Of a DNA stretch of 64,000 bases, positions 42,723 through 51,790 are shown one piece after another. Under the pieces are notes generated by a model. The model searched no databases and had not been told where the DNA came from. It saw nothing but the letters and a program-made list of their open reading frames with translations. Origin of the DNA: Acinetobacter pullicarnis (lineage in GTDB: Bacteria; Pseudomonadota; Gammaproteobacteria; Pseudomonadales; Moraxellaceae); NCBI RefSeq assembly GCF_006352475.1, contig NZ_VCMZ01000001.1:3224001-3288000 (forward strand), read 5' to 3'. Both the position numbers and the translations under genes were made by a program. Position 1 is the first letter of the stretch, and each line of letters begins with the position of its first letter.

Positions 42723-42787
42723 AAAAGCGAGCATTGATTACTGCTCGCCTGATTGCACGGGGGTGCATCCAATTTTCACATTGCGGT

Positions 42788-43630
42788 TTAAGCCCGCTTA
42801 GAAGCGGTTTCTGCTTGCGGCTGAATCTCTGTTTGCAAGACTTTTTGCTGTAACTCGGCCAAACCCTGTCGCATTAACAACTGCACTTTTGCCGTTAAGC
42901 TTTCAACCGTATGTCCTTCTACATCAACAGCTGGAAGGGTTTTTAAATGTGCTGTCACTTTTGGCATTTGCAATACCGAAAGGACATGCGTCGCAAATGT
43001 ATCCTCGCCAATATACGGCGCAATGGTATCAAGTTCACCGGCTTGATTTACATAACAAATCAAACAAATCTGAATCGGTTTTTTGGCTTCAATTGCAGCA
43101 CCCAAGATCCGCCCATGCACTTTTTTCACATGTGTGCCGTCTGTGGTGGTGGCTTCTGGGAAAAATAAAACAGGAATATTTTGTTTGAGAAAGTCAGTGA
43201 TTTGATTGCGTATTCTCACAGAATCGCCTGAGCCACGTTGAATAAATAACGTTCCCCCACCTTTGGCGATATTGCCCAACAATGGCCATTTTTCAATTTC
43301 GGCTTTGGCCAAGAAAAATACCCGTGCCCCTGAACCAAGCACTGCCACGTCGAGCCATGAAATATGATTACTGACCCATAAGGCAGGCTGTCTTGGGATC
43401 TCACCATGTAATTGAACATCAACATTGAATACATCGCATAAACGGCGACAGAAATACTGCACATAACGGGTATTCACTGGATTATTCGGATCTTTATAAA
43501 GCTGATGACGATAGACCAAATAGAAGCCCTCAGAAAGCACTCGGCTACCTGTGGCAAATTTCTTACTGTATAAAAACAACTTAGAGAGTGGGCTTCTTTT
43601 TTTTTCAGGTTCTTTGGCTATTTGAGTCAT
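42788..43630 (-). CDS. PlsC-type 1-acylglycerol-3-phosphate acyltransferase
   Basis: 280 residues. Acyltransferase motifs SNHISWLD (H-x4-D), FIQRGSG, and FFPEATTTDG. One weak hydrophobic region at about 85-105, so membrane-associated. Acylates lysophosphatidic acid or another lysolipid. Convergent with the phospholipase-D-like gene, so this is a lipid-modifying neighbourhood. Confidence 0.88.
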   Translation of the reverse strand: MTQIAKEPEKKRSPLSKLFLYSKKFATGSRVLSEGFYLVYRHQLYKDPNNPVNTRYVQYFCRRLCDVFNVDVQLHGEIPRQPALWVSNHISWLDVAVLGSGARVFFLAKAEIEKWPLLGNIAKGGGTLFIQRGSGDSVRIRNQITDFLKQNIPVLFFPEATTTDGTHVKKVHGRILGAAIEAKKPIQICLICYVNQAGELDTIAPYIGEDTFATHVLSVLQMPKVTAHLKTLPAVDVEGHTVESLTAKVQLLMRQGLAELQQKVLQTEIQPQAETASKRA

Positions 43631-43804
43631 AAAATTTCACTAAATATGAGCATGTATCTGTAAATTACATTAAAGAGTATACACATATACATTCTGTTGC
43701 AAAGATTAAAAAATACAACAATTTGGTAACCTATTGCGCTTTCTCTCTACACCGAATTTACGGTAAAACCGAAAGTAATCTGCATTTCTATAGGAAGGCC
43801 AATC

Positions 43805-43939
43805 ATGTCCATTCAAAAAGATGTGCCATTACTGCATCGCGAACCTTACCGTTACAGTGTATCCAAGCTCTTAGGCTATATCATTTTGTATTGCGGCAGC
43901 CTCGTTTCTCTGTCCAAAATTTTTATCGCAATTCTTTAG
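43805..43939 (+). CDS. Small membrane protein, 44 residues
   Basis: ATG at 43805 preceded by AGGAAGG at eight bases, one of the best ribosome binding sites in the window. It encodes 44 residues: a polar N-terminus (MSIQKDVPLLHREPYRY) followed by a hydrophobic helix LLGYIILYCGSL and IFIAIL to the end. It lies 60 bp upstream of hflX on the same strand. I recognise no family. It could be a regulatory small membrane protein, or a leader affecting hflX expression. Confidence 0.55.
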   Translation: MSIQKDVPLLHREPYRYSVSKLLGYIILYCGSLVSLSKIFIAIL

Positions 43940-43998
43940 TTCAATTTACGCACAGCGATCAAAATTACTTTAGAATGACAGTTCATTACAATGCCTGA

Positions 43999-45351
43999 GT
44001 GCCTATATCTGTGGAATACTTTGATCGACACCAAGGTGGTGAACGTGCCATTTTGGTCAGCGTAAATGTACAACTTTTAGAAGACTTAGACGCTGAAGAG
44101 CTTCGATTACTGGCCCAATCTGCAGGGGCTGAAATTTTAGAGCATGTCACAGCACAGCGTAACAGACCCGACCCGAAACTCTTCATTGGTTCTGGTAAAG
44201 CAGAAGAATTAGCCGAACTCGTCAAAACCCTTGAAGCTGAACTGGTTATTTTTGACCACGCCCTTTCACCGGCACAAGAACGAAATATTGAAAGAATCGT
44301 GCAATGCCGTGTCATCGACCGGACAGGCCTGATTCTGGATATTTTTGCGCAGCGCGCACGTACCCACGAAGGTAAATTACAAGTTGAACTTGCACAGCTG
44401 GGTCATTTATCAACACGCCTAGTGCGAGGTTGGACACATCTAGAACGTCAAAAAGGTGGTATTGGCTTACGTGGTCCTGGTGAATCACAGCTTGAAACGG
44501 ATCGACGCTTATTGCGGATCCGCATGGAACAACTCAAAGACAAATTAGAGAAAGTAAAACAAACCCGTATCCAAGGTCGTGCTGCACGACAAAAAGCGGC
44601 GATACCCACCGTATCTTTGGTCGGCTATACCAATGCCGGAAAATCAACATTATTTAATATGCTGGCCGATTCTGAGGTTTATGCAGCCGATCAACTGTTT
44701 GCAACCCTCGATCCAACCCTTAGACGCTTAGACTGGGATGGCATTGGTGCTTTGGTACTGGCCGATACGGTGGGCTTTGTGCGTAATTTACCGCATGCCT
44801 TGGTTGAATCATTTAAGGCAACCTTAGAAGAAACCCTTGAAGCGACATTATTGCTGCATGTGATTGATAGTAGTAGTCCCGATTTGATGGAACAAATTGA
44901 TGCCGTTGAAGCCGTGCTCAAAGAAATTGGTGCGGACGTCCCGATTTTAAAGGTCTATAACAAAATCGATCAAAGTGGTGAGGAAGCCAAGATTATTTAT
45001 GCCGCACCCCATCAACCTGACCGCGTTTATGTTTCTGCCCACTCAGGTCAAGGCTTAGCGCTCTTGCGTCAAGCAGTGCAAGAGAGTTTAATGGGGCATA
45101 TTCAACAGTTTGAGCTGGTGTTACAGCCTGCCTATGGTAAGTTACGTACGCAACTCTATCAGCTGAATGTGATCCAATCTGAGCACTACGGTGAGCAAGG
45201 CGAACTTCACTTAAGCATTCGCATTGCACCGCATAAACTTGAGCAACTGATTCGCCAAGCACATTTACCCATGGATGAAATCTTAGGCGATGCTGCGAAA
45301 AAATTTCAACGTCCTTTAGAGGCATTTGAAATTAAAGATGAAATTAGTTAA
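43999..45351 (+). CDS. hflX: GTPase HflX
   Basis: Ribosome-associated GTPase that splits or rescues stalled 70S ribosomes under stress. 450 residues. N-terminal HflX domain with FIGSGKAEEL and HEGKLQVELAQL; GTPase motifs G1 GYTNAGKST (209-217), G3 DTVGF and G4 NKID. The first codon is GTG; no in-frame ATG is nearby upstream. In enterics hflX follows hfq; here it is alone behind a tiny membrane-protein gene. Confidence 0.95.
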   Translation: MPISVEYFDRHQGGERAILVSVNVQLLEDLDAEELRLLAQSAGAEILEHVTAQRNRPDPKLFIGSGKAEELAELVKTLEAELVIFDHALSPAQERNIERIVQCRVIDRTGLILDIFAQRARTHEGKLQVELAQLGHLSTRLVRGWTHLERQKGGIGLRGPGESQLETDRRLLRIRMEQLKDKLEKVKQTRIQGRAARQKAAIPTVSLVGYTNAGKSTLFNMLADSEVYAADQLFATLDPTLRRLDWDGIGALVLADTVGFVRNLPHALVESFKATLEETLEATLLLHVIDSSSPDLMEQIDAVEAVLKEIGADVPILKVYNKIDQSGEEAKIIYAAPHQPDRVYVSAHSGQGLALLRQAVQESLMGHIQQFELVLQPAYGKLRTQLYQLNVIQSEHYGEQGELHLSIRIAPHKLEQLIRQAHLPMDEILGDAAKKFQRPLEAFEIKDEIS

Positions 45352-45384
45352 AACCTGATCAGCCATACAAGATACAGAACCGTA

Positions 45385-45756
45385 ATGAAATTTTTAAGAC
45401 ATACCGATTGGTTGGCTTGGGGCATCACCCTCTCATTGATTGTTATTTTTCGTGAGGGTTCAGTCTGGGTCATGACTCAACTTGATTTTGCTGTGCTTGG
45501 CAATTTGGTCGGTCTACTCAGCTTCTTGCTTTGCCTTGTGATTTGGCGACGGTTTAAACGTATTCCGCCACGCCTCATCGACACCAACAGCACCCTGATG
45601 CGAGAAAGCTCTTTTGCATTTCTACCCACTTGTGCAGGTTCACTGATGATCTTGCTACATATGGGCAAAGAAATGAGCGCCTTGGTTCTGATCATGGCTG
45701 TTAGCACCCTGATTCCACTTTGGATTTACGCCAAAATGGCCAAGAAATGGCTTTAG
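45385..45756 (+). CDS. LrgA/CidA-family holin-like membrane protein
   Basis: 123 residues with four predicted spans; the RFKRIPPRLIDTNSTLMRESSFAFLPTCAG segment matches the LrgA/CidA pattern. With the LrgB-like product next door it is expected to form a holin/antiholin-like or metabolite-export pair in the inner membrane. Follows hflX by 33 bp. Confidence 0.8.
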   Translation: MKFLRHTDWLAWGITLSLIVIFREGSVWVMTQLDFAVLGNLVGLLSFLLCLVIWRRFKRIPPRLIDTNSTLMRESSFAFLPTCAGSLMILLHMGKEMSALVLIMAVSTLIPLWIYAKMAKKWL

Positions 45757-45766
45757 GAGAGAAGCA

Positions 45767-46435
45767 ATGTTCAGTGTTTTAACGGGCTTTTTGCTGACCT
45801 TGGTGGCCTATATATTGGCGAAATCTGTCAATAGAAAATTTCCACAAATTCCATTGATCGTCATTAGTATGTGCTTCGTGATTGCTTTACTGGCTTTGCT
45901 CGATATTCCATATGAAAAATATGCAAAACAAGTCAATGGACTATTTAGCAATCTATTGGGCTATGTCACTGTTGCGCTCGCGATTCCTTTGGCCGCCATG
46001 CGTTATGATGATTTACCCTTAAAGTCGATGATTGGAATTTTGATCTTTGCCAGTATCAGTGCGGTTGCCCTTCCGATGGGACTCGCCTATCTGTTACACA
46101 TGTCTGAACCAACCGTGATGGCATTTGCAACACGTGCAGTCACCACTCCAATTGCGATTAATATTGCGACCTTACTCAATGCACCAGTCAGTCTGGCAAT
46201 TTTAATTGTGATTTTATCTGGGGTGATTGGCGCAGCACTCTCACCGCTGGTGTTAAGAAACATTCATGATGAACGTGCTTCTGGATTAGCACTCGGTCTC
46301 GCGGCACATGCGATTGGTACAGCACAAGCTTGGCAACGCGGTGAAGTTGCCGGTCGTTATGCGGCCTTTGGAATGGCGGTCAATGCGGTGTTTACTGCCG
46401 TTTGGCTCCCTGCTTTTATTTTATTTTTAAAGTAA
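45767..46435 (+). CDS. LrgB/CidB-family membrane protein
   Basis: 222 residues, about six spans. ATRAVTTPIAINIA and LGLAAHAIGTAQA are typical of the LrgB family. Eleven bases after the LrgA-like gene with GGAGAGAAG before the ATG, so the two are co-transcribed. Confidence 0.88.
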   Translation: MFSVLTGFLLTLVAYILAKSVNRKFPQIPLIVISMCFVIALLALLDIPYEKYAKQVNGLFSNLLGYVTVALAIPLAAMRYDDLPLKSMIGILIFASISAVALPMGLAYLLHMSEPTVMAFATRAVTTPIAINIATLLNAPVSLAILIVILSGVIGAALSPLVLRNIHDERASGLALGLAAHAIGTAQAWQRGEVAGRYAAFGMAVNAVFTAVWLPAFILFLK

Positions 46436-46501
46436 ATCTAAGTCAGTCTGCTCACCACAGGTGATCCTACTGGCTTCTGCTCAATCTGAAGATTTACACG
46501 C

Positions 46502-46550
46502 AAAAAAAAGCTTTGACTGCTCAAATCGATGATCAGTCAAAGCTTTTTTT
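46502..46550. terminator. Bidirectional terminator between lrgB-like and apaH
   Basis: Long perfect stem (AAAAAAGCTTTGACTG with CAGTCAAAGCTTTTTT) flanked by A and T runs, serving both converging genes. Confidence 0.9.
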
Positions 46551-46560
46551 GCTATATCAC

Positions 46561-47400
46561 TTAGCCAAACATAGGATTATCAACAGCAAAACACTGTTGA
46601 TCTTCTAAGCGATAAGCAAGCAGTTGCTCACCCCAGACACAGCCACCATCGACATTTTGAATCTGCGCTGAAACGCGACGTCCAGCCAAGGCCGCCCAAT
46701 GACCGAATACAATTTGATGGGTTTGACTGGCCTGTGATTCATATTCAAACCACGGTTTAAAGCCTTCTGGCATTGGCTCATCTAAAGCATCTTTAAAACT
46801 AAACTCTAAACCGCCATCTGCATCGCTTAAACGCATACGAGTCAAATAGTTGGTGATCACTCGTAAACGAATATTGCCAGTTAAGTCCTCAGACCAAAGC
46901 GCAGGCTCTGCACCATACATGGTCTTTAGAAACGCATCCATTACCTCAAAGTCATCATCCGCCAAAGCTGCTTCGACTTCTTTGGCCAATGCTAGCGTCT
47001 GTGCTGCATTCCAAATTGAGGGAATACCCGCATGGGTTAAAATGGTCTGCGCATTTGGCATTAAACACAGCGGTTGGCGACGTAACCAATCAATCAGCAC
47101 ATCACTATCAATCGCATCAATGATGTCTTGGGTTTGATCTTTGGCTTTTGCAGTTTTGATACCGCGTGCGCATGCCAACAGGTTCAAGTCATGATTGCCC
47201 AGTACGGTTGCAGCACAACCTTGATCAACCATTTTCTTGATAAAGCGCAAGGCACCCAATGAGTTTTCGCCACGTGCAACCAAATCGCCTGCAAACCAAA
47301 GAAAATCTTGATTGGAATCAAAGGAAATTTCTTTGAGCAGCGCTTTTAACGCTTCAAAACAGCCTTGTACATCACCAATCACATAGTTATAACCAGCCAT
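46561..47400 (-). CDS. apaH: Symmetrical bis(5'-nucleosyl)-tetraphosphatase ApaH
   Basis: Hydrolyses Ap4A to two ADP and also removes Np4 caps from RNA. 279 residues. Metallophosphoesterase motifs GDVQGCFEAL, GDLVARGENS and GNHDLNLLA; His in THAGIP and GHWAAL. Its ATG directly follows the rsmA stop. apaG, present in the enteric operon, is missing between them. Confidence 0.95.
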   Translation of the reverse strand: MAGYNYVIGDVQGCFEALKALLKEISFDSNQDFLWFAGDLVARGENSLGALRFIKKMVDQGCAATVLGNHDLNLLACARGIKTAKAKDQTQDIIDAIDSDVLIDWLRRQPLCLMPNAQTILTHAGIPSIWNAAQTLALAKEVEAALADDDFEVMDAFLKTMYGAEPALWSEDLTGNIRLRVITNYLTRMRLSDADGGLEFSFKDALDEPMPEGFKPWFEYESQASQTHQIVFGHWAALAGRRVSAQIQNVDGGCVWGEQLLAYRLEDQQCFAVDNPMFG

Positions 47401-48213
47401 TTAGTCCACCATTTGATCGGACAATGCAACAAACTGTGCCAAATCCAACGTTTCAGGACGTGCCATTGGATCAATGCCTGCACGTTCAAACGCACCTTCA
47501 CTCAGCATATTTTTCAAACTGTTGCGCAAAGTCTTACGACGCTGAGTAAACACATGTCCGACTAAACGCGCCAAAGCCTTTTCATTTTTAGCGACAATTG
47601 GCTTGTCTTGATAAGGCTCTAAACGGAAAATTGCACTGGTGACTTTCGGTGGTGGATTAAACGATCCCGGTGCCACTTCAAATAAAAACGTCGGTTTACA
47701 GTAATACTGAATCATCACCGACAAGCGACCATATTCTTTGGTTTTAGGCACAGCCGTAATACGATCAACCACTTCTTTTTGCAGCATAAAATGCATGTCT
47801 TTGATTTGACCACCAAAGGTCAAAAGATGAAACAATAATGGGGTCGAAATATTATAAGGCAGGTTACCCACGACTCGAAGTGGTTTGTCTTCTTTAAACA
47901 ATGCATTAAAGTCATATTTCAGTGCATCCGCTTCAATGATGGTCAAGCGTTCAGGATGCGGTACCCGACGCGGCAAACCCGCTGCCAAATCACGGTCAAG
48001 CTCAATTACGGTTAAAGCATCACATTCACCAATTAATGGCGAAGTCAGTGCAGCAAGTCCTGGTCCAATCTCAACAATATTTTCGCCATCACGTGGATTA
48101 ACAGCACGCACAATCTTGGCGATGACCCCTTGATCATGCAAGAAATTTTGGCCAAAACGTTTACGAGCTTGATGCCCTTCATCTTTGGGGTTTAGGGCAT
48201 TAATTTGATACAT
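47401..48213 (-). CDS. rsmA: 16S rRNA dimethyladenosine transferase RsmA (KsgA)
   Basis: Dimethylates two adjacent adenosines near the 3' end of 16S rRNA during small-subunit assembly. 270 residues. KRFGQNFLHD, IGPGLAALT (SAM loop), the catalytic NLPYNISTPLL, and LRNSLKNML are present. Middle gene of a pdxA-rsmA-apaH operon. Confidence 0.96.
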   Translation of the reverse strand: MYQINALNPKDEGHQARKRFGQNFLHDQGVIAKIVRAVNPRDGENIVEIGPGLAALTSPLIGECDALTVIELDRDLAAGLPRRVPHPERLTIIEADALKYDFNALFKEDKPLRVVGNLPYNISTPLLFHLLTFGGQIKDMHFMLQKEVVDRITAVPKTKEYGRLSVMIQYYCKPTFLFEVAPGSFNPPPKVTSAIFRLEPYQDKPIVAKNEKALARLVGHVFTQRRKTLRNSLKNMLSEGAFERAGIDPMARPETLDLAQFVALSDQMVD

Positions 48214-48320
48214 AAAGTATGTCCAACATAAAATAATTTAAAAGCATGGGTTTAGAGAATTAAACTCAGCAAACACATCAATGAGCAAGGGTGTTGATCC
48301 AACATTGGCTCGAACAACTG

Positions 48321-49289
48321 TTACTGACGGGCTAAATCCAGCGCCAAATCGACAGCAACCTGCAAGCTTGAATGCTTTGCCAGTCCAGTGCCTGCCAGTG
48401 AAAGTGCTGTGCCATGATCAACCGACGTGCGGATAAAAGGTAAGCCTAAAGTAATATTGATGGCTTCGCCAAAGCCCTGCGATTTTAACACAGGTAAGCC
48501 TTGATCGTGATACATCGCTAAAACGGCATCTGCATCTTTTAAATGCTCAGGTGTAAATAAAGTATCGGCAGGGAGGCTTAAGCTCATGTCGACCCCTTGC
48601 TTGCGGTAACTTTCAAGCACTGGATTAATCACATCAATTTCTTCACGGCCCAAATAACCATCTTCGCCAGCATGCGGATTTAAACCACAGACCAACACGC
48701 GTGGCTGCGAAATTTTAAATTTGCTTTGTAGATCATGTAGCAAGATATCAATGACTTGATGCAAACGTTCGGTCGTAATCGCATCGGCAACCTCGCGCAA
48801 AGGTAAATGCGTGGTTGCCAATGCAACACGCAATGTTTTGGTGGCCAACATCATCACCACGCGCGCAACACCAGCGAATTCTTGAAAATATTCGGTGTGC
48901 CCACTAAATGCGATACCGGCATCATTTATAATCGATTTTTGCACGGGCGCAGTTGCCACACCAACGCTTAAATCGCGCATGGCATAGTCAGCAGCACAAC
49001 GTAATTGTTCTAAGACATAACTGGCATTGGCTGCATTGAGTTGACCAAGGACGACTTCTTCAGCCAATGCCACATGCTCAACATACAATTGCCCAACCGC
49101 TGTTGATACTTTTTGCCCAGTATATTCAATCAGTTCGACGTTAACGCCAAGCTGTTCAGCACGTTTTTTTAACAGTGCTTGATCGGCCAAAACCACAATC
49201 GGTCGTTCATCGACACGATCAGCCAAACTCAAGCAAATATCAGGACCGATACCGGCTGGTTCGCCACTGGTGACATATAAAGGAAGCAT
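48321..49289 (-). CDS. pdxA: 4-hydroxythreonine-4-phosphate dehydrogenase PdxA
   Basis: NAD-dependent oxidation in pyridoxal 5'-phosphate synthesis. The N-terminal LPLYVTSGEPAGIGPDI fits the family start; ATG 49289 gives 322 residues and is preferred, with in-frame alternatives at 49304 and 49337. Metal-binding His in FSGHTEYF, GLNPHAGEDG and YHDQG. surA, which precedes pdxA in enterics, is not present; a ribosomal protein gene is divergent instead. Confidence 0.94.
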   Translation of the reverse strand: MLPLYVTSGEPAGIGPDICLSLADRVDERPIVVLADQALLKKRAEQLGVNVELIEYTGQKVSTAVGQLYVEHVALAEEVVLGQLNAANASYVLEQLRCAADYAMRDLSVGVATAPVQKSIINDAGIAFSGHTEYFQEFAGVARVVMMLATKTLRVALATTHLPLREVADAITTERLHQVIDILLHDLQSKFKISQPRVLVCGLNPHAGEDGYLGREEIDVINPVLESYRKQGVDMSLSLPADTLFTPEHLKDADAVLAMYHDQGLPVLKSQGFGEAINITLGLPFIRTSVDHGTALSLAGTGLAKHSSLQVAVDLALDLARQ

Positions 49290-49529
49290 GCTGTCTCTGC
49301 CCATCAAACAATTGGATTGATTATAAGTTTTATCCACTTAAATCACAGCACTTTCAAGCATCAATCTCAGATTAAGAGGATTCACTTCAACCATGCATCC
49401 ACAAATCTCAGTCAGTGAGAAATATACATTTCTTGTATAACAAAAAGACAGTCCACTTATTTCGCTCTAATAAACCTCGATTTACGTCACTTTTCTTGGA
49501 AAGAATCCATTTTAACCCACTCTTCCCCA

Positions 49530-49558
49530 TTGTGATTTTTTCTAGTTTGGTTTAAAAT
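49530..49558 (+). promoter_or_regulatory. rplM-rpsI promoter
   Basis: TTGTGA (49530-49535), 17-bp spacer, TAAAAT (49553-49558). Transcript would start about 55 bp before the rplM ATG. Confidence 0.65.
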
Positions 49559-49572
49559 CTCGTCTCCATTTT

Positions 49573-49598
49573 GTTTGGACAGGCTTTAACGTCCAAAC
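49573..49598 (+). promoter_or_regulatory. rplM leader hairpin
   Basis: Perfect 8-bp stem GTTTGGAC/GTCCAAAC with a 10-base loop, 23 bp upstream of the rplM ATG and just ahead of the ribosome binding site. In E. coli L13 represses its own operon through the mRNA leader; this is a candidate for the same control. Confidence 0.5.
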
Positions 49599-49620
49599 CA
49601 ACTATAATAGGTAGTGGTTC

Positions 49621-50049
49621 ATGAAAACTCTCAGCGCTAAGCCAGCTGAAGTTCAACACGACTGGTTCGTTGTTGATGCTTCTGGCAAAACTTTAGGTCG
49701 CCTTGCGACTGAAATCGCTCGTCGTTTACGCGGCAAACACAAGACATCTTATACTCCTCACGTTGACACTGGTGATTACATCGTTGTTATCAATGCTGAG
49801 CAAGTTCAAGTGACTGGTAAAAAAGCACACGACAAAAAGTACTATCGCCACACAGGTTTTCCTGGCGGTATCCGTGAAACTAACTTCGAAAAGTTAGTTG
49901 CTCATAAGCCAGAAGAAATTTTCCAACGTGCTGTTAAAGGTATGTTGCCAAAAGGTCCACTTGGTTATGCAATGATCAAAAAAATGAAAGTGTACGCTGG
50001 TACTGAGCATCCGCACACAGCTCAACAGCCACAAGTTTTGGACATCTAA
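49621..50049 (+). CDS. rplM: 50S ribosomal protein L13
   Basis: 142 residues, the usual length. [38 protein letters not shown] and [12 protein letters not shown] are typical of L13. Early-assembling large-subunit protein; first gene of the rplM-rpsI operon. Confidence 0.98.
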   Translation: MKTLSAKPAEVQHDWFVVDASGKTLGRLATEIARRLRGKHKTSYTPHVDTGDYIVVINAEQVQVTGKKAHDKKYYRHTGFPGGIRETNFEKLVAHKPEEIFQRAVKGMLPKGPLGYAMIKKMKVYAGTEHPHTAQQPQVLDI

Positions 50050-50061
50050 GGGATACTGCAC

Positions 50062-50448
50062 ATGGCTACTAATTATGGTACAGGTCGCCGTAAGACCGCA
50101 ACTGCACGTGTTTTCCTATCTGCTGGTACTGGAAAACTTGTTATTAACAACCGTTCACTAGAGCAATATTTTGGTCGTGAAACTGCACAAATGGTTGTTC
50201 GTCAACCGTTAGAGCTTTTAGAATCTACGACTAAATATGACTTATACATCACTGTTAAAGGTGGTGGTATTGGTGGTCAAGCAGGCGCAATTCGTCACGG
50301 TATTACTCGTGCACTAATCGCATCTGATGAGACACTTAAGTCTGCACTACGTCAAGCTGGTTTCGTTACTCGTGATGCTCGTGAAGTTGAACGTAAGAAA
50401 CTTGGTTTACGTAAAGCACGTAAACGTCCACAGTTCTCTAAACGTTAA
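50062..50448 (+). CDS. rpsI: 30S ribosomal protein S9
   Basis: 128 residues. Ends with the basic tail [11 protein letters not shown], whose last residues contact P-site t[17 protein letters not shown] and [15 protein letters not shown] are conserved. Twelve bases after rplM. Confidence 0.98.
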   Translation: MATNYGTGRRKTATARVFLSAGTGKLVINNRSLEQYFGRETAQMVVRQPLELLESTTKYDLYITVKGGGIGGQAGAIRHGITRALIASDETLKSALRQAGFVTRDAREVERKKLGLRKARKRPQFSKR

Positions 50449-50469
50449 TTCGTTTACCGAATCGGACAG

Positions 50470-50500
50470 AAAAAAACCTTGGATTTTCCAAGGTTTTTTT
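50470..50500 (+). terminator. rplM-rpsI terminator
   Basis: AAAAAACCTTGG/CCAAGGTTTTTT stem with a 5-base loop and T-run, 21 bp past rpsI. Confidence 0.9.
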
Positions 50501-50566
50501 TATGCTTAAATTTAAGTTCTCAATCGGTTATTCCCGCCTTACCGTCATACCTACTTCTAATAACAA

Positions 50567-51004
50567 TTATTTCTTAGGTTTCTTTGGCTGATCACAATCC
50601 TTAACTGCATCACCGCTTTCATATTCAGTTACAGTACAGCCATTTTGTTTATAGCTTCGTGACACTTTAGCAAAAACATGATCTGCCGGGATCGGACCGT
50701 CACATGGCTCATCAGTGTTTTCATCAACCATTTTCACAGGTCCATCGTTATAAATCGTGACCTTACAGCCCTTGACCACATATTCTTGTTTGATTCCCCC
50801 ATACATGGTATCGGTGTCTAAGTCTGCATCAGCATCACAGTTACCGCTACACACCAATGCCGCTGTACTGATTGCTGCATCTGCAGCAGCGTAGGCAGTC
50901 ACATCCTGAGACGCGATTGACTTCGCTTGAGCAATAGACAAAGTAGTTGTACATGCCAACACCAATAACAAATGGCAACTCAATTTAAGTTTCATACGAT
51001 TCAT
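50567..51004 (-). CDS. Secreted cysteine-rich protein with internal repeat
   Basis: 145 residues (142 if the ATG at 50995 is used). Signal peptide with LLLVLACTTTLSIAQA near the N-terminus. The mature part has six Cys and an internal duplication: EYVVKGCKVTIYNDGPVK is echoed by SYKQNGCTVTEYESGDAVK. An Asp-rich stretch (DADADLDTD) lies before the first unit. Ends in KPKK. No family recognised; periplasmic or secreted, probably disulfide-bonded. Confidence 0.7.
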   Translation of the reverse strand: MNRMKLKLSCHLLLVLACTTTLSIAQAKSIASQDVTAYAAADAAISTAALVCSGNCDADADLDTDTMYGGIKQEYVVKGCKVTIYNDGPVKMVDENTDEPCDGPIPADHVFAKVSRSYKQNGCTVTEYESGDAVKDCDQPKKPKK

Positions 51005-51125
51005 TTCCTATCCTTTTGACTTAATCGTCGGTTTTCTCATGATCTGATCTTAACAATCCAAAGTATCCGTGATTTTAACGGCTATATTTAGTATCCTGTC
51101 TAATTCATCTGCTTAGTTTTGGAAT

Positions 51126-51779
51126 ATGTCTGTCGAACCCGCACCACTCCAAGGTATTACCCTTTATAGTCATGCAGATGATTTTCGCTCACATTGGCTA
51201 CGCTTCATGCTTGCTGAGAAACAGATTAAATATAATCTTATTTTAGTCGATGACGAGGATGAAGATTTAGCCAGCTTAAATCCGTATAATCAACTGCCTA
51301 TGTTAGTTGAAAATGATTTAAAATTATTTAATTGCGCTATTATTTCTGAATATATTGATGATCGTTATCGTCAAAATAAACTGTATGCTGATGCACCAGC
51401 AGCGCGAGCAGAACAACGCCAATACATCTGGCGCTTTGAACAAGATTGGTTTCATCTTGCTGATATTATGCTGCGCCATCCAGACAGTCTAGACGCGCAA
51501 GCCAAAATAAAAGCTCAGCAACAATTACGTGATACGTTGGTGTCTTTAACACCTTTATTTCAGCATTATCCTTATTTTATGTCTGAGAACTTTACAATTT
51601 TAGATTGCATGTTAGCCCCAATTTTCATACGTTTAAAGCAGATGGGGATTCAGTTACCAGTGCAGCAATGCCGCCCGATTTTCTTATATTGCAAACGTGT
51701 ATTTAGTCGGCCAACCTTTTTAAAATCACTGACTTCTCAAGAAAAAAATCGATATCGTGAATTTTTAGTAAATCAATAG
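51126..51779 (+). CDS. sspA: Stringent starvation protein A
   Basis: RNA-polymerase-associated protein with a glutathione-transferase fold but no such activity. 217 residues. NPYNQLPMLVENDLKLFNC and IISEYIDDRY match the family thioredoxin-like domain. Followed by sspB at 11 bp. Confidence 0.92.
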   Translation: MSVEPAPLQGITLYSHADDFRSHWLRFMLAEKQIKYNLILVDDEDEDLASLNPYNQLPMLVENDLKLFNCAIISEYIDDRYRQNKLYADAPAARAEQRQYIWRFEQDWFHLADIMLRHPDSLDAQAKIKAQQQLRDTLVSLTPLFQHYPYFMSENFTILDCMLAPIFIRLKQMGIQLPVQQCRPIFLYCKRVFSRPTFLKSLTSQEKNRYREFLVNQ

Positions 51780-51790
51780 AGTACTTTCTA

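Larger units (their letters stand above)
49290..49620. other. Divergent region pdxA / rplM
   Basis: 331 bp. It contains the rplM promoter and leader hairpin listed separately; the pdxA promoter is not obvious. No gene. Confidence 0.5.
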
